Shown in pieces: positions 20,711 through 25,888 of a DNA stretch of 25,888 bases. The position numbers were made by a program, and so were the translations under genes. Each line of letters starts with the position of its first letter. The stretch's first letter is position 1. The DNA is from a virus. The notes beneath the pieces were generated by a model that saw only the letters and a program-made list of their open reading frames with translations, did no database searches and was not told the origin of the DNA. The DNA is taken from IMG/VR virus record IMGVR_UViG_3300040856_001104, positions 1-25,888 of that record; one strand, 5' to 3'.

Positions 20711-22530
20711 TAGACGATGTCGAAATAAGTGTTAATGTTGCCCTCGATGAGCGTGCCTCCTCCCGTTGTAACTGTGCCTCGGTTGCTGCTTTGGTCGGAG
20801 TCGAAGAGGATGATTTCTTGAAATGTTCCATCGGGGGAGTTCTTCCCGATTTGTAGCAATGTTGCACTTGTAAACGTGCTCACTGCTTGTGCTACTTGTG
20901 TTCCATTAGCGTAAATGGTTGCGTTCGTGTCATCTTCAATACCCGTTAAAAGCACTTGGCTATCGCTATGCGTTCCACCATTTGCGCTAAATCCTATATC
21001 ATTAAACCGATATTGGTTAGTTCCCCTTCGTCCTAATTCGGGCGAATTTCCAATTAAATATGACCCTGCCTTTGTGTTTTTGTATACTCCGAAGACGCTA
21101 AATCCTGCCGTAATTGGAACGCTGATAGCAAATTCATCATCCACCCCATCAAAGTCAATAGCCGCCTTGCCGTTCTCGGTTACCAATGTCCCCCCACTCA
21201 CTACAAGTGGCTGCTCTGATTCGGTAATCTTGGTCGCATCGTTGCCGTTGCCCGTTTGGTCGTACCAAGTTGTGACCGCTCCGTCTGCGGTGGTTTGGGT
21301 TACGACAATGTTTTTGAGGTAATACACATCTCCATCGGCATCAATACTGCCAATAAATTCACCTACGGCTGCTGCAAACAAAAGTAAATTGCTTGTGCTT
21401 GGACTCCAATTCTGAATTGTTTCAGATTCCCAACTATCAAGAACACTAAATGGATATGCACCATCTGACCCCGTTCCTGTCCGAACTACAATTCCATCTA
21501 TTGTTTGGGGTGTTACTCCGTCAGGTCTTACACTTGGTATGTAGTACTCAAAGGAAACATCGTAAGTATTGGAAAGGTCAAAAGTTCCGTTTTTATATAT
21601 ATAATGAGTATTTGAACCACTTGTCAGAACTGATTGAAGCACATCATCTTTTGAGGTTGTCCCGTCACTTATACCATCCACACTCGATGCGGTTACTCGT
21701 GATTCAATCAACCCATCAATGCCTGATGAAAAATCAGAAGAGTAGGTGTTCACATCCTCATTCACAAAAGTGGTCAGAGCCGTACTATCCAAATCCCCGT
21801 TCGCATCGAAGCCAATATCTTGCTCGGTGTCATCCGATGACCTTCTAACCCGTATGGCGTTGAGCGTTTCGGCCTCTGTGAATTGCCTCAATGAGTAGTA
21901 AGCCGTAACCCCTCCGAAAGCATCCCCGAAGCCGCTATATGCAGGCGCGGGTGCGCTGCCGCTGACCGACGCATCTGTCTTCACATAGTCGCCCGCTGTC
22001 GCTCCCTCGTTCAACATCGCTCCCCAGAACTCAAGCGTCCGGGCGGTGTTGTCGTTGTTCTGGAGGGAGAGATCGTAATCTCCTGCCGTGGTCGTGGTGA
22101 AGGTGTAGCTGAAGCGCGTCCATGAGGTCGTCGCTGTCTTGCTCTCCGCATCTCCGAGCGTCACATTGCGAAGCCTGAAGTTCTGCGTGCCTGTGTTCAC
22201 CTTTGCGTAGATGCTGAAGGTGTACTCCTTGGAAGCTTCAAGCGTGACCCTCTGTTGAAGGCGTGCCTGTCTGTTCGCGCTGAAGTCCACGCGCTCGGCT
22301 GTCGTCCCCCCATTGGGGTCTGTGATGGTATTGGCCGAGACGGTTGGCACGTCCGTGGTGTCGGGTAGCCTGTCCCAGTCGATTGTGTTGTCGAGGTCTT
22401 CCGATCCTTTTAGCAAGTTCAACCCAAAGCCCGGAGGTGCTGAATCGATGAAGAGTGTGTTCGCGCTCCATGCTTTGTCCCCCCACCATGTGGACTTGTA
22501 AATCTCTCCCCAGTTGTTGCTGTTTGCCAT
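20710..22530 (-). CDS. Fibre/spike protein with carbohydrate-binding modules and a split LamG/AbfB domain
   Basis: A 606-residue protein starting at the ATG at 22530 (MANSNNWGEIYKSTWWGDKA); longer starts lie inside the connector gene. Order: a short virion-attachment part, a carbohydrate-binding-like module (about 38-185), the first half of an AbfB/LamG-like domain (207-256, YYSLRQFTEAETLNAIRVRR...DIGFDANGDLDS), a second beta-rich module (about 257-417), then the remainder of the AbfB/LamG domain (418-606, VTTWYDQTGNGNDATKI...IDFDGVDDEFAI). The coding DNA of roughly the last 370 residues is AT-rich. It is a likely receptor-binding protein for host surface glycans. Confidence 0.8.
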   Translation of the reverse strand: MANSNNWGEIYKSTWWGDKAWSANTLFIDSAPPGFGLNLLKGSEDLDNTIDWDRLPDTTDVPTVSANTITDPNGGTTAERVDFSANRQARLQQRVTLEASKEYTFSIYAKVNTGTQNFRLRNVTLGDAESKTATTSWTRFSYTFTTTTAGDYDLSLQNNDNTARTLEFWGAMLNEGATAGDYVKTDASVSGSAPAPAYSGFGDAFGGVTAYYSLRQFTEAETLNAIRVRRSSDDTEQDIGFDANGDLDSTALTTFVNEDVNTYSSDFSSGIDGLIESRVTASSVDGISDGTTSKDDVLQSVLTSGSNTHYIYKNGTFDLSNTYDVSFEYYIPSVRPDGVTPQTIDGIVVRTGTGSDGAYPFSVLDSWESETIQNWSPSTSNLLLFAAAVGEFIGSIDADGDVYYLKNIVVTQTTADGAVTTWYDQTGNGNDATKITESEQPLVVSGGTLVTENGKAAIDFDGVDDEFAISVPITAGFSVFGVYKNTKAGSYLIGNSPELGRRGTNQYRFNDIGFSANGGTHSDSQVLLTGIEDDTNATIYANGTQVAQAVSTFTSATLLQIGKNSPDGTFQEIILFDSDQSSNRGTVTTGGGTLIEGNINTYFDIV

Positions 22531-22531
22531 A

Positions 22532-23032
22532 TCAGTAGACCCAACGATTTGACCTGCGTGAATGATTCGGGTGCATGCCATCCTCCTGCGCTGCCGTGTA
22601 CTCCGGGAAGCGCGTCGGATAGTATTCGAGGTGATCGACGAGCCGCCTCTTGTAGTGGTCGCCCACATCCGTCTGCTTGGTGATAAGAGCCTGAAGCTCG
22701 TCGATGGAGGGCGTGGTCGCGTTCTCGCTCTGATGCCTGAACACCCCCGCGTTGCTTACCTCGTAGGCGTGGAACTGGTAGAACTCCGCAGCAGCTAAAT
22801 GGATGAGGCAGGGCTGCACGAACTCGGTCAGGAGGGTCGAGTAGTTGCCCGCCAATGTGCTGCCGCTGATGTCGCTCTGGAGCTTCTCGTATAACTTCGT
22901 TCCGAGGATGGGGAGGATGTGGATGTCCTGCGCCACCTTGATGTGTGGGATGATCTTGTCGGTGTCCACATTACCCCCGATCAGCGTGTAGCGGATCAGG
23001 TCTTCGCGTTGTATGAATAGCACGTCGCTCAT
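22532..23032 (-). CDS. Head-tail connector-like protein (DUF6712 type)
   Basis: A 166-residue helical protein beginning MSDVLFIQREDLIRYTLIGG. The pattern DxxKIIPHIKVAQDIHILPI LGTKLYEKLQ is that of DUF6712-like proteins, which in Bacteroidetes phages take the place of the head-tail adaptor; the Gly-Thr-Lys-Leu-Tyr turn is characteristic. The ATG overlaps the portal stop. The stop lies one base before the fibre ATG. It probably attaches below the portal ring. Confidence 0.75.
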   Translation of the reverse strand: MSDVLFIQREDLIRYTLIGGNVDTDKIIPHIKVAQDIHILPILGTKLYEKLQSDISGSTLAGNYSTLLTEFVQPCLIHLAAAEFYQFHAYEVSNAGVFRHQSENATTPSIDELQALITKQTDVGDHYKRRLVDHLEYYPTRFPEYTAAQEDGMHPNHSRRSNRWVY

Positions 23033-24792
23033 CGTCTCCCTTGGTTTGGCATATCAATGGGGCGCATCTTCGCGTCGTCGTAGCCTGCGGGGTTCATGTT
23101 TTGAACGCCTGCGCTCTTCGCTGCGCCCTCGCTTGTGCGCTTGTAGTTCTCTTCGATGTCGCGCCTCGTTGTTCCCTTCTCGGTCTCGTCCAATGGCTTG
23201 ACCTTCCCGCCTACTTGCTTGCGCTTGAAGATCATCCTGAACCAACGATGATGACAATTTACACCCCCTTTGAAGCGCCAGATGCTGTACGAACTCGATC
23301 CTTTCGGTGCGAAGTCGGAGTTCACCCCTGCGCTGCTCATCTTCTCGATGTCCTCGCGTCGGTAGTATACGCCCTGCTCTGCGTTGGCGACCATGTTCTT
23401 GCAAAATGTCCTGCTATTGTCTTTGGTTCTTTTCGGGTCGTAGCGGTAGCGAATCTTGTAGACGCCCCCATCGTGGCGGCTCTTCTCTTCTGGGTCGCTG
23501 AATCTCTTGAAAAACTTGAAGACCTCCCCGTCGGGTTCGTCGGGGTCAGTCACCTCCTCCTCATGAACGAGCTCCCACTCGTCGAGGTCTACCTTGTCGC
23601 CCTTGTCCTCGAGGTACTTGAGCCATGCCTCCTCCGCTGTATCGCTGAAGTGAGGGGCGTCGATGGACATCTCGACCTTGTTCAGCTTCGCAGGCGTTGC
23701 GCTTGCCTCCATCATCACGGGAGAAAGGTCTTTGAAGTACAGCTCGATCTCCTGCCCGTTGTGCGCCATGACGCTCTCGGCTGCTTCTGTCACCAGATGC
23801 CTGAAGGGCTTGATGACGCTGTTCTTAAAAAGCTCATAGGCGACCTGTAGCTCCTCCGCGTTGTTTCCGAGGCCTGTGTTGTCCTTGATGCCCAAAAGCA
23901 TCGGAGACGTGATCCTATGCGCCACCATGACCTTCCTGATGCACTCGTCGGAGAGGAACTGGTACTGGTTGTGCGCATCGGATAGCTGCACCGCCTCGAT
24001 CGTTGCCGCGTTGTCTGGGCTGTCGTTGAAGGCGATGATGGCCTTGCCGCTGTTGGATGACCCTCCCCACTTTGCGAGAATGTCGCGCTCGATCTCGAAC
24101 TGCTCCTCGATGGGTGGCACTCCGTTGTTGAAGTTGATCATCATGGACGGAGCGAGGCCGTTCTTGATGTTGTTCAAGTGGTAGTTCGCGATCTCTCCCT
24201 CGAGCTCTGCGTATTGAAGCCCTCCCTGATAGTCCACAGGGGAGAAGTAAACAGACCCGGGGCTGTAACTCTCCACGCTCAAGATGGCCACGTCGTCGCC
24301 TGCTGCCTGATGCCCAAACGCGGGGAAGGCTTGAGGCGCGAACTTGGGGCTCTTCGCCTTGCTCCAGTCGTTCGAGAAGTAGAAGGTGTCCACCTCGCCC
24401 TCGTCGTTCACCTTCGCAGGGCGCAGATAGTTGCGGGGGATGTGGAAAGCACCCACCACCTGACCCTTGTCAAGGGTGAGCTGAAAGGATGCATGGCCGA
24501 AGAGCTTCAGATCGTGGCAGACCCTGCGCACGTCCTCGGCTTGGAATATCTTGATGAAATTGACATACGCCTCGAGGCTGCTCCCCTCTGCTGCCTCCAT
24601 GCCCTCTCCATAGATCAGGTCGCTGATCCCTTGAATCGCTGCGTTATTCGTTGGCGAAGAGTGGAAGAGGTCGATCAGGTACTGGTAAAAGTTGTTGTCC
24701 TCTCCGTACTCGACCCACGCATTGCGAGGCTTCTCGCTCACCTTCGGGGAGGTGTAGCTCGCGAGCTTTAGTATTTTCAGATTGTCACCCAT
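23029..24792 (-). CDS. Portal protein with a C-terminal Cys/His module
   Basis: A 587-residue protein. Residues 1-360 have the portal layout of Bacteroidetes phages: YGEDNNFYQYLIDLFHSSPT (29-48), NNAAIQGISDLIYGEG (49-64), the wing strands with FHIPRNYLRP, and the long helix region with MLLGIKDNTGLGNNAEELQV (298-317). The ring would form the packaging and ejection channel. After an acidic linker, residues about 432-525 add a module with YKIRYRY, FCKNMVANA, YYRREDIEKM, YSIWRFKGG and VNCHHRWFRM; Cys464, Cys513, His514 and His515 might bind a metal. This module occurs with structural genes of related phages. It overlaps the upstream gene by 16 bases. Confidence 0.85.
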   Translation of the reverse strand: MGDNLKILKLASYTSPKVSEKPRNAWVEYGEDNNFYQYLIDLFHSSPTNNAAIQGISDLIYGEGMEAAEGSSLEAYVNFIKIFQAEDVRRVCHDLKLFGHASFQLTLDKGQVVGAFHIPRNYLRPAKVNDEGEVDTFYFSNDWSKAKSPKFAPQAFPAFGHQAAGDDVAILSVESYSPGSVYFSPVDYQGGLQYAELEGEIANYHLNNIKNGLAPSMMINFNNGVPPIEEQFEIERDILAKWGGSSNSGKAIIAFNDSPDNAATIEAVQLSDAHNQYQFLSDECIRKVMVAHRITSPMLLGIKDNTGLGNNAEELQVAYELFKNSVIKPFRHLVTEAAESVMAHNGQEIELYFKDLSPVMMEASATPAKLNKVEMSIDAPHFSDTAEEAWLKYLEDKGDKVDLDEWELVHEEEVTDPDEPDGEVFKFFKRFSDPEEKSRHDGGVYKIRYRYDPKRTKDNSRTFCKNMVANAEQGVYYRREDIEKMSSAGVNSDFAPKGSSSYSIWRFKGGVNCHHRWFRMIFKRKQVGGKVKPLDETEKGTTRRDIEENYKRTSEGAAKSAGVQNMNPAGYDDAKMRPIDMPNQGRR

Positions 24793-25328
24793 TTCGCTGT
24801 ATTGTCGAGCGGTTGCTGCGTCATCGGCTGCTTGTCGTAGACGCTGAAGTCTTGGAGGTCGGTGCTGTTTGTGCAGAACACCTTGCCCCGATAAATCTCA
24901 TTCAATATCTCCCCGCTGCCGAGATACGAAGTTACGAGTTCATTCGCCTGCCTTCTCGTCTTGCTCGTGTAAGGATCAACGAGATTTGTAACACATTGAA
25001 AGACGCTCTCCTCCCATCCCTCTGCCGCCTCGAGGTCGTCCGTCACTCTCTTGCGGTAGATGGTCGGCTCGTCGAGGGCTGACATGGTAGAAGACAAAGC
25101 CCCAGAGGGCAAGCGGAACACCCGGAGGTAGTAGTACAAGTTTTCATATAAGGGGAAGGTTCGGGTGATGCTGACGTAGCTGTCGTCTTGAATCCCGTAG
25201 CCGATCATCTGAAAGGTCGTGCCGCTCTCCTCCTCCTGAAGGTGGAGAAGGTACTGGAGCGCACCAATCGAGCGAGGCGCGAACTTGATGGTCTGCAAGG
25301 CGGTCTGACTGCTTGTCAAGATGTGCAT
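24777..25328 (-). CDS. Conserved virion protein upstream of the portal
   Basis: A 183-residue protein starting MHILTSSQTALQTIKFAPRS. It has a beta-sandwich first half (ESGTTFQMIGYGIQDDSYVS, then FPLYENLYYYLRVFRLPSG) and a conserved end IYRGKVFCTNSTDLQDFSVY, which recurs in Bacteroidetes phage structural clusters near portal genes. The start lies behind a promoter-like TAACTTTG box. The exact role in the virion is unknown. Confidence 0.65.
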   Translation of the reverse strand: MHILTSSQTALQTIKFAPRSIGALQYLLHLQEEESGTTFQMIGYGIQDDSYVSITRTFPLYENLYYYLRVFRLPSGALSSTMSALDEPTIYRKRVTDDLEAAEGWEESVFQCVTNLVDPYTSKTRRQANELVTSYLGSGEILNEIYRGKVFCTNSTDLQDFSVYDKQPMTQQPLDNTAKWVTI

Positions 25329-25338
25329 CTGTCCCTTG

Positions 25339-25355
25339 TGGTTTTCACAAAGTTA
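25339..25355 (-). promoter_or_regulatory. Promoter-like box for the portal operon
   Basis: The minus strand reads TAACTTTG (25355-25348), matching TAnnTTTG, followed by TGAAAACCACAAGGGACAG up to the ATG at 25328. No TTTG at the usual upstream distance. The sequence TTTGTGAAAACCA is shared with the left-edge gene. Confidence 0.5.
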
Positions 25356-25394
25356 AAGCATTCAGAGGCTTGTTGAGTCGCTTGGGGGTGTTGA

Positions 25395-25421
25395 TAAAAA
25401 AAGGAGGGCGTGAACCCTCCT
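25395..25421 (-). terminator. Terminator of the tail-tube-like gene
   Basis: On the minus strand AGGAGGG-TTCACG-CCCTCCT is followed by TTTTTAT. It lies about 60 bases after the stop at 25484 and separates that gene from the portal operon. Confidence 0.85.
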
Positions 25422-25422
25422 C

Positions 25423-25449
25423 TTGTCAAACAATAAACCAACACCAACG
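25423..25449 (+). repeat. Orphan copy of the cassette leader motif
   Basis: The plus strand contains TGTCAAACAATAAACC followed by AACACCAAC, like the leaders of the three cassettes, but without a promoter before it or a credible gene after it. It lies in the 3' untranslated part of the opposite gene. Confidence 0.45.
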
Positions 25450-25483
25450 AGGAGCAGATCAGCTCCATGTGTCGGGTGCTAAG

Positions 25484-25888
25484 TTACGAATTTGTTCCTT
25501 CAGTCACAGTCCCGAGGAGAGCCTCGAAGGTTGCTTCTGTCAAAGCGTTGTCCATGAACTTGGGAAGAGTGCGCTCCTGTGCCGTGAAGGTCAGGGTGTA
25601 GCCCGAGAGGTCGCCCATCGCGTTGCCTGTCACCAGAGTACCTCCAGTTACCTCGCAGCCGTACTCATGGCCTACGATCATGCGGTTGTCGTTGTTGTCC
25701 ACCACGACGATGTGAGGGCGTCCGTGTGCCATGATCGCGAGCTCTGCGTTGTCCTCTTGGGAGAGCTTCTTGAAGGTCAGCTCCAGAGTGCTCTCGAAGA
25801 AGGTCGTGCCCGTCTCGCGGGAGCTGTTGATGTTCGTGGTCAGGGAGGAAGCGTGGCGCACCTCGTAGACTACCGCATCAACGTCAGC
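25484..25888 (-). CDS. 3' part of a virion protein, probably tail-tube-like
   Basis: The frame is open to the right edge; 134 residues are visible, beginning ADVDAVVYEVRHASSLTTNI. Segments with FESTLELTFKKLSQEDNAEL, HEYGCEVTGGTLVTGNAM and GDLSGYTLTFTAQE resemble a family of small beta-rich virion proteins of Bacteroidetes phages that I associate with the tail tube. An internal GTG at 25861 is not a likely start because the upstream codons are in keeping with the rest. The stop is followed by a terminator. A decoration protein is the alternative. Confidence 0.6.
   Translation of the reverse strand, partial: ADVDAVVYEVRHASSLTTNINSSRETGTTFFESTLELTFKKLSQEDNAELAIMAHGRPHIVVVDNNDNRMIVGHEYGCEVTGGTLVTGNAMGDLSGYTLTFTAQERTLPKFMDNALTEATFEALLGTVTEGTNS

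Noticed and set aside
25450-25466. Palindromic GGAGC-AGATCA-GCTCC hairpin
   Set aside because: The stem is only 5 bp, has no T tract on either side and is close to the proper terminator; chance is likely.
1-25888. The window as a complete circular genome with ends joined
   Set aside because: Joining the ends shifts the frame: the left-edge gene would meet a TGA right after the junction and not continue into the gene at 25484. The capsid gene is also missing, so sequence lies outside.
1-25888. tRNA genes, CRISPR arrays, insertion sequences, integrase or attachment sites
   Set aside because: I looked for cloverleaf-like stretches, regular spaced repeats, transposase or recombinase motifs and found none. 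The only regular repeats are the iterons at 14678-14770.

Overview
The window is most of a tailed-phage genome with siphovirus-like gene content, either free or a prophage segment. The probable host is a member of the Bacteroidota. Reasons for the host call are -7 boxes of the Bacteroidetes type (TAnnTTTG), A/C-rich leaders in place of Shine-Dalgarno sites, and several protein families typical of phages of that phylum (DUF6712-like connector, DUF6291-like replication protein, LamG/AbfB-type fibre, CLC...CC micro-protein). Most of the sequence is GC-rich, with distinct AT-rich islands. I see no integrase, repressor, tRNA, CRISPR array or insertion sequence. Almost everything is encoded on the minus strand, so the gene order below runs from right to left.

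Right part (25888 to 18314): the 3' end of a probable tail-tube-like protein with its terminator, then a unit of virion genes: a conserved structural protein, the portal (with an extra C-terminal module), a head-tail connector, a large glycan-binding fibre and two further surface proteins. The lysis block follows: DUF5675 protein, holin-like protein, a 59-residue membrane protein, a 40-residue ORF and a probable one-protein spanin.

Middle part (18021 to 9324): a tightly coupled early operon, with most junctions overlapping as ATGA or TGATG. It holds a ssDNA-binding-like protein, several small unknowns, a ParB-like protein, a DUF6291-like replication protein, a VRR-NUC nuclease, a stand-alone DnaA domain-IV protein, a ParB-fused DNA methyltransferase, and the small and large terminase subunits. 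Inside the DUF6291-like gene lie four iteron-like repeats with 24/24/35 bp spacing, a 37-nt homopurine tract and an AT-rich stretch. This resembles the lambda origin inside gene O and is my best candidate for the replication origin.

Left part (8976 to 555): the tail operon, starting from a promoter overlapped by a perfect 8-bp inverted repeat. It encodes a conserved protein, tail-terminator-like and gp10-like proteins, two large tail/baseplate proteins, the tape measure, three small proteins and an XkdF-type prohead protease. The major capsid protein is not in the window.

Between these blocks sit three one-gene cassettes (170-505 plus strand, 9056-9238 minus, 18078-18227 minus). Each has its own terminator and nearly the same promoter, including a conserved spacer core TGTTGAAAA and an initial transcript TGTCAAAC. 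They look like phage morons under shared control and are the most unusual feature of the window.
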